64,000 nucleotides of DNA from Glandiceps talaboti (Eukaryota; Hemichordata; Enteropneusta; Spengelidae), in NCBI RefSeq assembly GCF_964340395.1, contig NC_135549.1, positions 24,821,342 through 24,885,341 of the forward strand, written 5' to 3'. The notes below the pieces were generated by a model, which searched no databases, was not told the DNA's origin, and worked only from the letters and a program-made list of their open reading frames with translations. This document shows, piece by piece, positions 13,139 through 33,814 of the stretch (position 1 is its first letter; each line of letters starts with the position of its first letter). The position numbers and the translations under genes are program-made.

Positions 13139-15045
13139 AAACGACTGACAGACGGACGGACGGACGGACGGACGGATTGGACAGCGACAGATATACCTGA
13201 CTGCCAGCTTACATAATGAATCTTATAATAGTCTTATAAGCAGGCATGCATGCAGACAGACAAACAAACAAACAAACAAACAAACAAAAGACAAAGTGGG
13301 ATATAGAGATATATGGATTAACAGACAAGGGGACGGAGACAGACAGAGAAATAGACATACATACATACATACATACATACATACATACATACATACATAC
13401 ATACAAATGTACATACTAGACTCTCTTACAGCCCTCGGAGCTTCGCTTTACTAAAATTAAAGCTAAACGAATTATTTTGTATGTACCGATGCCAGCTAAT
13501 TAACCGTACTCGAATGTCCTTGTACTGTGCGCCCTCATCGACCATGATAGAGATAACCATTCGTTGACGTGTGACTGCGACGCTCCGTATTAAGGGGCTT
13601 CGCGAAAATACGGAGCGTCGCAGTCACACGTCAACGAACAGATATCTCTAGGTGGTCGATGAGGGCGCACAGTACAAGGTTGTTCAAGTTCGATCATGGA
13701 GTACGTTATGTAGATGGTATCGGTACATACAAAATAATTCATTTAGCGTCAATTTTAGTAAAGCGAAGCTCCGAGGACTGTGAGAGAGTCTAACATACAT
13801 ACATACATACATACATACATACATACATACATACATACATACCGACAAACATACAGACAAACAGCAACAGAAATAGAGACAGAAACAGACAAAGAAGAGA
13901 TGCGCAGATAAAAAAAAAAACTGTATTTGCAATTGGAAATACTCGGAGACTAATTCTGGTTATTTCTTTCTCTTTATGTTTGCGTTCTGTTTGTTATTGC
14001 TATATTTACCATTCATTATAACTCGAGATAACTCTGATTTCGGGTTTAACATAATTTGCGGCTTGCAACAAGCTAAACAGATAACAATTCACAATTTTCT
14101 TACTTTGACTTGGAGGTTGAAGTTAATCCAAAGGACTCAATTTCTGCTTCATACGGATTTAACTTCTGTTCAGAGGTATCACCGCGATTCAAATTACTGT
14201 AAGACCATTCAAATTCTTCAATGACACTCATCCAGCTCATCCCAAAATGACTATAATTGATGTACGGAAAGATTTCGGCGCGGAAGTGTGAATCTTTCGA
14301 CTTAAAACCCTGCAAGTCTTCTTTCGAAACTGTTGATGCGGCTGTAACTCTTTGTACCGGTGCTTTCTTCGTATCTTGTATGTGCGTCACTACACTTGTA
14401 AACGTCTGGAAGGAACGATATTAACATAGTAAGAATTAGTTCTAAAGTTGCGATACGGATGAAAAATGTTTATATTGGATATATGATTACTAAACTTCTT
14501 TATACTAATATTTTATTATCCTACTTGAAAAAATGAAACTACACAGCATATCAAGTCTTGTGTAACTTAAATAAGTATAAACGTTCATGGTACCTACTAT
14601 ATGGTATAGATACAAAGAGTGTCAACACAAGTAATGCGTTTATCAAATCTAATCTGTGTATGCGTCTGCCTATTCTTCTTTGGCAAAATAAAATAAATTG
14701 TTTATTTCCGATAACATGACTATATCAGTGAAATAGGTTAGATAGGTACTTTTTTAATTACTTTGATCCCAAGATAACATACTCGTTGGTCTCAATACTT
14801 CTGAGAGTTTGTTGAGATGTGAAAGAAGTAAATGAAGACAATTATAAGTTAAGTAGACAAACACGTTATGCAGACTGTGTACTGTTATAGTCTAAATAGA
14901 CATGGTTTCTCTCTGGAATACGATTTTTTCAAGTGACTACCGATGAGGCAAAGGCATGGAGTTGCATGTGGAAATAAAAGTAAATTGGTACCATTTTAGC
15001 TTCCATAAGGAAGGTTTTATATTAGGGATGAAACGTCTGTGTATG

Positions 15046-15076
<31 letters not shown>

Positions 15077-16384
15077 CCGTCTGTCTGTTTGTCTCACCAT
15101 TCCTAAAAACGGATGGCTCATTTCAAACGACATTTGGTGCACATATTCTGATACTGAAACGTCAAACAAGATATGTAATAATTATACATGCATTTTTTTC
15201 TCTTGTAGTAGTCAGATGGTACAATGTGGAAATGTTTGTAAGCTATTGTCAGACAAGTATCAATGAGTGGCGGTTTATTAGCCAAATGACACCAGTTAGT
15301 AATTGACACCAGGTAGCAATTTTGATAGGAAGTTGTTGAACAATGTGATAAATACAGATTTTGTCAAAGGATAAATAAAGCAATACTTTTAGTACGGATT
15401 TGTCAAACAAACAAACAAACAAACAAACAAACAGACAGACAGACAGACAGACAAACAAACAAACAAACAAACAAACAAACAAACAAAAATAAATGTTAAC
15501 GTATGAACTTATCGAGATGTGATTTTGTAGAGCCAATGATAAAAGGTAGCAATCGTGCTGGTAAGATTTTAATTTACAAAAAAATAGCAGTGAGTGGTTT
15601 ATCGAGCCAGATGATACGAGTAGCAATTTTAGTAAGAATGCGTCGTACAACATGATGCGACTCGGTCAAATGATTAATTTGTTTTCCGTCCATGAATTTC
15701 CCAAAATATACTAGTTTGTGTTTTATTTCACATATTACTATTACTAATAAAACGATACGATTATGAGCTGGTTTATGGAGAGGTTTATGGAGAATTTTAG
15801 CTGTAGGCTTGGCGTTTCACTCATGTGCCTTGACATTTAATACACACCCTCAGACAACTTCTATTGCAAAATAAACAATTACATAGCCTCGGAGCCGTGA
15901 ACAGTGGGGATGTAGAAGTAGTCCAGTTGAAATGTTGATTACCAGAAAATAAACCATTGCAGCCATTAAAATCATCTAATGCTTTCATTAGAAGCCTGTT
16001 CCTACTGCACTGTGAAAAATAACAATGTCTATCAGACTGAGTGTTCAATGTGATTGGGCAAATGATCCTGCTGTGTTTATTGTAGCTCTGTTATTGTTAG
16101 TCAGAGTTGAAATATGCCTAGCTCTGTGTCAAAAAAGTACTGTCCCAGGAGTAAACCACCAAGCCTATATCATTTAGCTATAATGTTTAAAAGTGTTCTA
16201 AACGGAAGAAAAAAATCAGTATATTGTCTTCATTCATCTGATGTAGTTTCGTGCTGTTGAGCTACTTGCTGATAGTTCAATGGATGTATAAATTCAGACA
16301 GACTGACAGACAAGCAAAACACTGTTGCTCGACAGCATTATCATCATAATTCATAGATGTCCCTTGAGTAGTCGTAGTTGCTGC

Positions 16385-16436
<52 letters not shown>

Positions 16437-18448
16437 GAAGTAGGGTTATCAATAATGGAGTATCTATGTGGAGTCATGATGGGTGATCTGAATGGTTAGT
16501 TTGACCGGCTTGGAATCTACAGGTTGCAGGTTCGACGTCTTCTGTTTGTTTCTGAGTGGCAAGATTTGAACCATGACTATACCTCAGTCAACCAAGCTGT
16601 AAAATTTGGGACCTGGTAGGATGTAGGTTGCAATGTGAAGGTTTTAATCCTATGCGCTTAAGTATGCTCCCCGGGGAGTTGAGGAAGAGACTAAAGGGCC
16701 GTTGTGTCGTTCTGATCCGAGCCAGGGTAATAATTATAAAGTGCTTTGAGCACGGAGTGGGAAAGCGCTATATAAGAACCCAACATTATTATCATAACAC
16801 GCAGCTTCAAGTATACCAAACATTTAACTATGTGACTGGAATTTTTTGGGGTAATATGCCATAGTTGTTAGTTTACCACGACCGTCTTGTTGGCGTCGGT
16901 TGATTTGGAGCTATTTACGTTTACCATATTATCTATCTTCAATTTGCTCTTTCCTAGCTATTGACGAGCGGGTCTTCAGTATTCATGTCACATGTTGGAA
17001 ACTTGACATCTCTCACATAAATCTATTTTTCAACTGAATTTGCAGGTTGTGGTTTCAGGATCAAGATCAGAATTACTTTATTCAAACCACTAGAGGAAAT
17101 TAAAACGATAATCTATGCAGCAGCTGCTAAAACAAAAATAAAAGCAATACAAAAGAAAGCATTACGCTTATTACACAGGCTTACTAAAAACACCAGCCGG
17201 GCACTAAAAGGAACGATAATGGTTATTATTAAGAACTGAGATAGCAGATGGGACGAAAGACGATTTAAAACGCTTTGCTTTAGCTACTGGGGCACGATAT
17301 CTTCCACTCCTAGAAATTTGACGTTCGTTGAATTCTGCATAGATCTAGAGTGGATGGGAAGGGTCTTTCAGAACACTACGAGCCTTCCATGGTATGCGTT
17401 CGCCGTTTGTTGTAGATAAAATCTACACTTTCACTTCGTTTACCGATAATTTGGCTACCTTTTTTAAAAAAAAAATTGTGCTGGGAATTGCTCCCAGCGA
17501 TTTCCTGTTATGCATATACATACACAGAAACACCATTTTTGATAATCCTGTTTAGTCTTCCCATCTCATCTTATTTCGGGACAGGTTACCTCCCCAACAA
17601 ACAATACCAAAGGTGACTGCACTGCAAACGACTGCATTAAAACACTCCAAAACGAAAAGTTTATTCTTGTTCTTATAGCTGTGTGGAGGGAAATAATACC
17701 AGACAATAATTGGCTGTCTCCTTCAAGATCAGGTGGTACTTTTACAGAGAAGAGTAGAATTGTATTAATACAGCTGTATCTGTATTACGATAACTTTAAT
17801 GTCGCACCCGTACACTATATTTTTTTCTGGGTTTGAAAGTATCAAAGAAAGTGTACGTTTTGGTCTCAGTTGTGTTTGTCATCGGCTCTGCAACCCTCTG
17901 TTTAAATTATAATGCTGTTCTCAGTATTTTAAGTTGACTCTTCACGTTTGCTTAACTGTGACATTGTAGTCTTGTCTTTTGTACTCTCTCCGTGCAAGTC
18001 AATTTCACCACATATCATTGCGACATTTTGTGACTACAGTAGGCAGATCTCGACAATTACCAAAAATTACTGGAGACAGGCAGATCTTGAAAGTTGATCT
18101 TGCCAAATTTCGACGATTAAAATTACTTTAATAATAACCAAAATTACCAAAATTGAAGCAATGTTATTATTCTGGTTTGTGCTGGTTATGCTCTACTGTT
18201 ATGGCCACCTCACCCCGGTTTGCCACAATTCCATGTGTACGGCATCGGAAACCCCACCCTTTTATTCAGACTAGCATAAAAATAAAAAACCGAGAAAAAA
18301 GTTGTTATACTAATGGATGCATTGACTAAATAACTACTGGCGTACTTACCGAGTTTTCCAATATAAAGTATGACACAAAGGCGATAATTAAGATGAAAAG
18401 AATATGTTTCACCTTCGAAGCTACCCAGTTTCGTGAAAATGACATCAT
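8705..18448 (-). CDS. NXPE-like: NXPE-like protein (neurexophilin and PC-esterase domain), complete five-exon gene model
   Basis: Exons on the minus strand: 18448-18350, 14405-14104, 12938-12390, 9820-9813 (8 nt) and 9444-8705. They sum to 1698 nt, 565 residues plus stop, close to the usual NXPE length, and every junction phase matches. Residues 1-33 carry a signal anchor (about 16-30, ILFILIIAFVSYFIL) and no obvious cleavage site, so a type II Golgi/secretory membrane protein is expected. Residues 134-316 hold the neurexophilin/filamin-like domain with GGDF (166-169), GKVFDYGNGTY and conserved cysteines. Residues 320-565 hold the PC-esterase-like domain: GDS (379-381), then LNFCFHF, then IHMPP (His538) before LSYIC. 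NXPE proteins are thought to be carbohydrate O-acyltransferase or esterase relatives; the substrate here is unknown. The usual Asp three residues before the catalytic His reads Asn (NEIH), so activity is uncertain. The weakest part is the microexon. The start is the first ATG of a tandem ATG-ATG pair. Confidence 0.85.
9813..9820 (-). CDS. NXPE-like: NXPE-like gene, candidate 8-nt microexon (exon 4)
   Basis: Exon 3 ends with two bases of a codon and exon 5 begins with two bases of a codon, so they cannot be joined directly. An exon of length 2 modulo 3 is needed between them. AATGGTGG sits between a TTTTCAG acceptor and a perfect GTAAGT donor, is 8 nt long and restores the frame (Gly-Met-Val-Asp). 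Extending it upstream to the next AG with the required phase meets a stop. No transcript was available, so another exon could serve instead. Confidence 0.5.
10382..10930 (-). mobile_element. Penelope-like element remnant (GIY-YIG endonuclease end)
   Basis: In NXPE intron 3. Minus-strand translation shows KKEQPSKETVV, then PYIKAT, FKPTKTLRPLLVSPKG, CGVVYKIPC, CQDSYIGGTERSLRTRILEH and SPGHSVNINKVKVLDTE. These are the end of the reverse transcriptase and the GIY-YIG domain of Penelope-like elements. A 4-nt GTGT duplication near 10713 shifts the frame, and a TAA interrupts the conserved block after FERGMK. Non-functional. Confidence 0.85.
11319..11412. mobile_element. Short foldback element
   Basis: Imperfect arms GTATGAGACGAAG... 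and ...CGTCTCGTACTAC, with an inner stem around CCGGTGA/TCACCTG. In NXPE intron 3. Confidence 0.5.
12390..12938 (-). CDS. NXPE-like: NXPE-like gene, exon 3: neurexophilin/filamin-like domain
   Basis: 549 nt between a TTTTAG acceptor and a GG|GTAAGT donor. It encodes RGGDFLQ, GKVFDYGNGTYSIYF and a Cys-rich end (CTIT, DKCGYV, FICDKPKSLSC), in the order found in NXPE proteins. It ends with two bases of a Gly codon. Confidence 0.88.
13041..13413. repeat. Compound microsatellites
   Basis: (GAAA)n to 13140, then (ACGG)n, (ACAA)n and (ACAT)n up to the foldback at 13417. Confidence 0.9.
13417..13792. mobile_element. Foldback element in an (ACAT)n microsatellite
   Basis: Two arms of about 175 nt pair almost throughout, from the outer end TAGACTCTC to the inner CGACGCTCCGTATT, around a 15-nt loop (13592-13606). 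(ACAT)n lies on both sides. It has no coding capacity. Non-autonomous, MITE-like. Confidence 0.8.
13793..13842. repeat. (ACAT)n microsatellite
   Basis: Continues the same motif on the far side of the foldback element. Confidence 0.95.
14104..14405 (-). CDS. NXPE-like: NXPE-like gene, exon 2: stem region
   Basis: 302 nt with a pyrimidine-rich acceptor (TTCCTTCCAG) and a GTAAGA donor. It enters in phase 0 and leaves with two bases (AA), which the first base of exon 3 completes to Lys. It encodes the lumenal stem up to the first strand of the neurexophilin-like domain (STSKSK then LFLVHDKAFG). It is nearly identical to 174-475. Confidence 0.82.
14990..15150. repeat. Dispersed repeat around a GTCT microsatellite, copy 2
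   Basis: AAGGAAGGTTTTATA, GATGAAACGTCTGTG, (GTCT)n, TCACCATTCC. Same layout as 6405-6570. Confidence 0.55.
15407..15486. repeat. (AAAC)/(GACA)n microsatellite
   Basis: AAAC units interrupted by five GACA units. Confidence 0.95.
15820..16025. repeat. Dispersed repeat, copy 1
   Basis: Matches 19598-19810 in inverted orientation (GGGGATGTAGAAGTAG, GAAATGTTGATTA). Confidence 0.6.
16379..16437. repeat. (TTG)n microsatellite
   Basis: About 18 TTG units, just upstream of the SINE. Confidence 0.95.
16480..16800 (+). mobile_element. tRNA-derived SINE
   Basis: A tRNA-like head (GAATGGTTAG as box A, GGTTCGACGTC as box B) is followed by a body and the tail AAGCGCTATATAAGA, then ATTATT-rich sequence. 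This is the layout of invertebrate tRNA SINEs. Confidence 0.65.
17050..17360 (-). mobile_element. LINE 3' end remnant
   Basis: Minus-strand reading EFNERQISRSGRYRAPVAKA, then KRFKSSFVPSAISVLN, is the C-terminal end of a CR1/Jockey-like reverse transcriptase. A 3' UTR follows, ending in TTCTGATCTTGATCCTG. Confidence 0.65.
17478..17513 (-). repeat. Hairpin tail repeat, copy 2
   Basis: Same stem and flank as 1188-1222, within the right segmental duplicate. Confidence 0.6.
18350..18448 (-). CDS. NXPE-like: NXPE-like gene, exon 1: start codon and signal anchor
   Basis: Thirty-three codons beginning MMSFSRNW, with basic residues (R6, K12, K14) before a single hydrophobic helix. It ends in phase 0 at a strong GTAAGT donor. 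A diverged copy of the same exon lies at 2066-2164. Confidence 0.8.
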
Positions 18449-18837
18449 ATTGGCCAGGTTACACGATGGCGATAAATGCTGTTTTAGCCACACAAGAATT
18501 TGGGTATACTGGATTTATATTTCTACTCTTAACAGTACCTGTGCGATAGGTGTATATCGCATTCTGCCTTAATAATTTGTACATTAACACATATGCTACA
18601 AGCTTATATTCTTTTAAAGGATTGTTTAAGTATATTATTTCCAGCTGACAGCAACACAGCACATCGTTCGGTGAATTGTAAAGCAATAGATGATGATATA
18701 AATTAAATAATTCCATGAACGATCTACTGAAAGAGATCAAAAGATTACAAAGCATTTGACAAGTGCAATGACAGCCTAATATTAAAAGAATTAAAAAAAT
18801 ACACACGAACACACACATACACACACACAAAAAAACC

Positions 18838-18840
<3 letters not shown>

Positions 18841-18928
<88 letters not shown>
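18841..18928. repeat. (TA)n beside hammerhead element A1
   Basis: 88 bp of pure AT dinucleotide. Confidence 0.95.
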
Positions 18929-18930
<2 letters not shown>

Positions 18931-19060
18931 CTCGGTGAGTATCAATCTGCTAAGACAGTGCGCTATACCGCAGTGGTAGAGCGCAATAGTTTTGGTAGTA
19001 CTGGAACTCTTTCTTGGTTGTAACTCGGAGTTTCACGCATTGTGCGATCATCAGACAACT
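18929..19060 (-). mobile_element. Family A hammerhead element, copy 1
   Basis: About 130 bp next to an 88-bp (TA)n. It holds the hammerhead, then a shared 3' part with CAAGAAAGAGTTCCAG, and a tRNA-like stretch (CCGCAGTGGTAGAGCGC on the plus strand). The left segmental duplicate lacks this insert. Confidence 0.65.
19017..19059 (-). ncRNA. Hammerhead ribozyme motif A1 (type I, short helix III)
   Basis: Read on the minus strand: helix I GUUGU/ACAAC; core CUGAUGA at 19054-19048; helix II CGCA/UGCG with loop CAA and a U-U pair at its base; core GAA; helix III ACUC-C-GAGU; cleavage expected after the U at 19022. All conserved core bases are present and all three helices pair. Confidence 0.75.
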
Positions 19061-19095
19061 GTTTTCTACTATCTGTGTGTTTGCATTTGCGTTAG

Positions 19096-19202
19096 AGGAA
19101 TTGTAGCGTTTGATTTTGGTCAAACGTCGGAACGAAAAAAGGTACAAAAACAGACGAAAAAGCCCTCAAAGTCACACCAAACGCTACAATTATTGCAGCT
19201 AG
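19096..19202 (+). mobile_element. Small MITE-like repeat, copy 2
   Basis: Terminal repeats ATTGTAGCGTTTG and CAAACGCTACAAT bound about 105 bp. The middle is purine-rich and non-coding. Confidence 0.6.
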
Positions 19203-19597
19203 GAACAGTAGGTCTCTGGTACTTAAACAACATTAATCACCACTTCTGTCAACAGTTGAAATGTATAGAGATAAGTATACGTAGAGACTCTCCAATCATA
19301 CATATGTATCTGCGCGTTAATTCGACTTTATCTCTGGGAAAGCAAAAACCTGAAATGTGAATACTGCCATCTTTGTACTGACTTCCGTTCTGGTATAAAT
19401 AAACAAATACTATATACATGTGTTTACACTAAATTATAGCTAAAATGATGTAGTCTTGGTGTTTCACTCATGGGATATTATGTTTTTTGACACGGAGCTA
19501 GACATATTTTAACTATAGACTAACAATAACGGAGACACAACAAATGCAGCTGGAACCTTTCCTCAATTACATTGAACACCGGATAAGCATTGCTATT

Positions 19598-19810
19598 TCA
19601 TGATCATAGTGCAGTAAAAACAGGCTTCTAATGAAAACATTACACATGGACTTGATGATTTCAATGGCTACTATTGTTTATTTTCTAACTGATAATCAAC
19701 ATTTCAACTTGCCTACTTCTACATCCCCACTGTGCACCCAAGGAATTGTTTGCTTTGCATTAGAAGTTGTCTCTGGATATGTATTAAATGTCATGTTACA
19801 TGAGTGAAAC
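19598..19810. repeat. Dispersed repeat, copy 2 (inverted)
   Basis: Partner of 15820-16025. Confidence 0.6.
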
Positions 19811-19829
19811 AACAAACCTACACCATTTT

Positions 19830-22560
19830 AGCTGTGCTATAGCATATGAGATCGAGAGTTTATATCCTTATATCCATCTATCCTTACAACAGGGTTCAAT
19901 GAATTATAAATGCGAATGCGTCGCTAATGCATTATATTAAAGAATAAAGGTCATTTTGTATAGATTTGGCGCTAACATAGCATAGTTGCCATGACGACAA
20001 TTATTATTTGATATTATATTTAAATCAAAGAAAACAAACGAACAAGACAACAGCAAGACTATGTATTTAGCCGGAATTATCACAACATACGGTTAAATTT
20101 GCTCTTCTCTTCGAAGATTATTTAAGAATGACCTTCATATCATCCTAATACAGTTGTTCAGTTTTTGAAAAGCTCTTATATGTCAGACGAGGTTAATAGC
20201 AGGGCATAAAAGGCAGGGCATAAAAGGGTTTGTTATTTAAATCAGGACATTGAATACATGCATATTATATTAAGGTCGATTGCGAAAAAAAAAGAGTCTC
20301 GGGTTGAAGTTCAAGTTGTGAGCTGTAAATACGGCCACAACAGCGTTGGAAGAATATATCATGCGCCCATTGGTTGGAATAACGGACATTTCAATATGCG
20401 ATTTTCAAGAATTTTACAGCTGATCTTGGTGGATGGTTATGTACAATTGGCGTGACCTTAAGTTATAGAGCTATTCGTTTCGTGGGAAAATAGCCAGCCT
20501 TGAGAACAACGAAGACGTCAGTATAGTGAACAAGGCGTGATCCGAGAAACGCGGATTAGTGCGGTTCCCGTGACAACAACGTACAGCGGCATTACAGCCA
20601 AGTAAGTGAATCGCAGAGTCGTCTGCCATAACCCTGAAACTCAAAGCACGGAGTTATCGACTTTACAGTCATAATTCTTATGGTTTATTTTTCTAAGGTT
20701 ACCCACCTTCCAATCATGTCGTATGAATCAGTGCCAACGTTCAAATTAAGTTCTTCTCTATTTCACTGACATGCGCACGCCATAATGCTATCAATGTCTC
20801 CTAAACACTTAATTTGTAAGACACAAATTTTCAAATACTGTAAGACAATCACAGTTAACAACTAGATAGACTTTACCCATGAGTGTTGACTATACGACAT
20901 GCTTGGTTGGGTTGGCAAGATGACCTAGCAACACTAATGAAGGATGGACCTGGGTACATATGCATAGTCTGTACTGAAAACTTCTAGAGTTTGGTATATA
21001 TATGTTGTATTTTATACGACCCGATGTACATGGATGTCCAAGCATTCATACTCTTCAGATGTATATTCGCTTAATGGTGTTTATCAACAGGTTCAGTGTT
21101 ACCGTATAACTCCAATATAGGTCACCAAAGCAAAGGGTCATAGTGAAAAATGTCTACATAATTTACGTGCAGACGACCTACACACGTGTTAAGGTTAAAG
21201 AGATCATTTTTATATTGTCTGCACGCCATACAGACAGTGACCAATACTGCACTGCCTCAGGGAAGCGCAGTTTACCCCCAGCACACATTGACAGGTAGCA
21301 TAATACAAGTATTCTCAATTAAATATAACCATTCATACTGAGGGCAATAGTGTCAAATCCCTTTGTTCATTGCCAGTCTTACAAAGACCATGTTCATTTT
21401 AGATTTGTATTGAAGGTTCTTAGCTGTGTATGGTGGCAGCAGTACAACGTTAAATCGTAACCGACTGTATATATGAGCCCTCTAAAATTGTGTATGAATA
21501 TCCACATGTGAACGTTATGCTTCATATCTGACAGCAGTAACCTTCAAAACTCCAACCGTTTTGTCACGTCTCTATAACAGAAATGAATGGGACTAAACAT
21601 TCTTTTACATAATTAAGTAGTTTGGTGAAAGTAAATTCACAGGGTCACGGTACACTAGTATTGAAAAATAGCTGAGGGTTTTACGTCGGTTGCCAAGTAT
21701 AAAACAAAAGGTTACGGCGTTTGAACTAGAATGTGATAAATAATGATTTACCATTCTATCGTCAATTTATCCACAGTTTGATATTATAAGATAACAGAAC
21801 AGTTCGTCAGAGTGAAATGTAACAAACAATGCTGTAAAGCTATTTTTGGACTTTTTTGAAAAACAGACCGTCTTTATGGATGAAATTCCAAATTTAAAAC
21901 TAATTTAAAATTGCCTAATTTCGCAACGTAAAAAAATTGAAACTATATTGTTTATTTAATAAAAAAAACAAGATGTATTCTTTAATTTGTGAACGCTGTT
22001 GTTTGCTCAGAAATTTAGCGCGCCCAAAGGGTTGATTTTTCCAACCAATAAATATATCATATATTCATGAAAGCATAATTGGTTATTTATTACAGTAAAA
22101 ACAAATCTTTTGTAAGAAATTAACCCTTACTTTTTGTCATTTATTTAATTGTTTGTTATTGTAAATATAATATTATGTTCAATATATGTCCTTATTACCT
22201 GATACAATTCTGTTTATTTGTAGTAGATTTAGTTTTACACTAGATAGTTTTAATTTATTCATGTTTGCCCTTTTTATATTTACTCTAGGGCATTCTATGT
22301 ATTTTGATGTTATACTTGCAATTCACCTGGCGTGCGTTGGCTTTACACACGTTCTTTTATTCTCTAGCATATTTACGTTTTCATTCAATTGAACTCTTGA
22401 GGAAAACAAACGCTCAGGGTGCGAAACTAGTCGAAGATAGAAACAGTTTTTGGATTAAAGAACTACTGATTAATTTATTACTTAACTTTTTCAGCACTGG
22501 AATCCAAACACAACTACTTTAAAGTATACAGCTGCATCCGTTGAACTGACAGAAATAACG
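19830..22560. other. Intergenic, between NXPE start and TRPC start
   Basis: No exon or element recognised. It lies between the divergent 5' ends of the two genes and so should contain both promoters; no clear TATA or initiator could be assigned. Confidence 0.5.
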
Positions 22561-22562
22561 GA

Positions 22563-32254
<9,692 letters not shown>

Positions 32255-33790
32255 TGTATTTAATACAATATTGTTTTATCTGCCATGATTTAACACTGTC
32301 AACGGGAAAATAGTTTGGTTTTAATCAAGATACTGACAATGTTGTATTACTCTTATTAAGCGCCAGTGGAAATTCGTGCAGAAAGGTCGATTGCTAATAC
32401 GATTATGAAAATGAGTAATATTCATATTTACAAAGTGTGTTTTAATTGTTTATATTAAACGTTGACTTTCATATTGTCTCACAACCTAAAATATCTGTAT
32501 TTGTTTTTAACTGTAAGCCGTAAGATTTTAAGAAGTATTTCTTTAACTTTTCGTTAAATGTTAATAATATACGAATAGGTTCTAATCGCATCGAAATGTC
32601 TTTAATATATAGATAATGTTCTGATAGACGTTCTCACCGAATTCTTGTGAAAACATAAACAAGAGAAAATTCAATTAACATTTCAAGTTCATCTTCCTCT
32701 GGTCCGATACTTATTTGATCTGCTATGCACTTGTGTAAACGTGCAAAGAATTGTAGTCAAGAGGAAGTGTGGTGAATTGTTATCTTAATCTTTAAACAAA
32801 AATGTCCGGGTATTGTGTATTCTAACATTCATGTCAACTATTCTATTCATCGCGTCAATCAGAAACCATTCTAGCTTGTCATTCTATGTATTTCTCTTCA
32901 TGAAGAAAAAAATGAAATTCTTTTATTTAACGTTTGTGAATATCCAAACTTCGAATTTTACTTAATGGATTGTAATGCATAATGATGGCTACTAATTAAA
33001 ATTACTCATCAAGCCATGACAATTTGTGTCAAACCTGTTATATCCAGGTCTATGGCAAGGATCCTAAGAAGAAGATATACGTATTGTGATTTCTGCACGT
33101 GTAGGGTGATTTGTCTGTCAATTCTTTTTGATAAATCAACCGACAACGTTGCAAAATCGCCTATATGGCGCTAAAAGACCCAATCCACACTGAATTCTTC
33201 CTTGAACAGATCTTCAGTTCTTCAACATGTCTACATTTGATGTTTGCCTTTTGTTTAAAAAATTCTAAAAACAATCTATCACATATGTACACGTTCTCTG
33301 TCAATTTGACGTCTCTTTCTAAATAAATGGAATATTTTTGCTAATGATCTACAACTTGCTTTTGTGGATGCATTTCGATGAATGACATGTATTATCTGTA
33401 TTGTGTGTTTTGCTACAGATTCTTCAAACAATACGTATCCAAAGTATTAGACGAAGCAGTCCCATAAATAAACTAACATGTCCTTAGTATATCACGCATG
33501 AATACAAATGTAATTCCCATATCTCAGGTTGTAGCATAGCCATTATATTTGTATGATGAAGCCCATGGCTATGCCTCGAATCAGGTAAAACCGATTTGCA
33601 ACCTCATATATAACGATCAATATCTGACAGAGTCTTGTTTCTGCGATAAATTACTGCATCATATATGACTGCAGTACATATCTATATATTACCCGTACAG
33701 TAACTACGAAAGTCTAGATCTGCTTTTATCTAACAGCATAATTTATATCAATCATATACTATCTAACAGCAGTATTGATTAGTTGCATCA

Positions 33791-33814
33791 TAGACCCTCC
33801 ACGTGGAGGGTCTA
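33791..33814. repeat. 24-bp perfect palindrome
   Basis: TAGACCCTCCAC followed by its exact complement. No partner seen nearby. Confidence 0.7.

Larger units (their letters stand above)
14030..19560. repeat. Segmental duplication, right copy
   Basis: Partner of 99-4440. It contains extra material missing on the left: a SINE (16480-16800), a LINE tail, and a hammerhead element with its (TA)n at 18841-19060. Confidence 0.8.

Noticed and set aside
22186-22522. Two open frames just upstream of TRPC exon 1
   Set aside because: Hydrophobic low-complexity readings, and an in-frame stop separates this region from the TRPC start.
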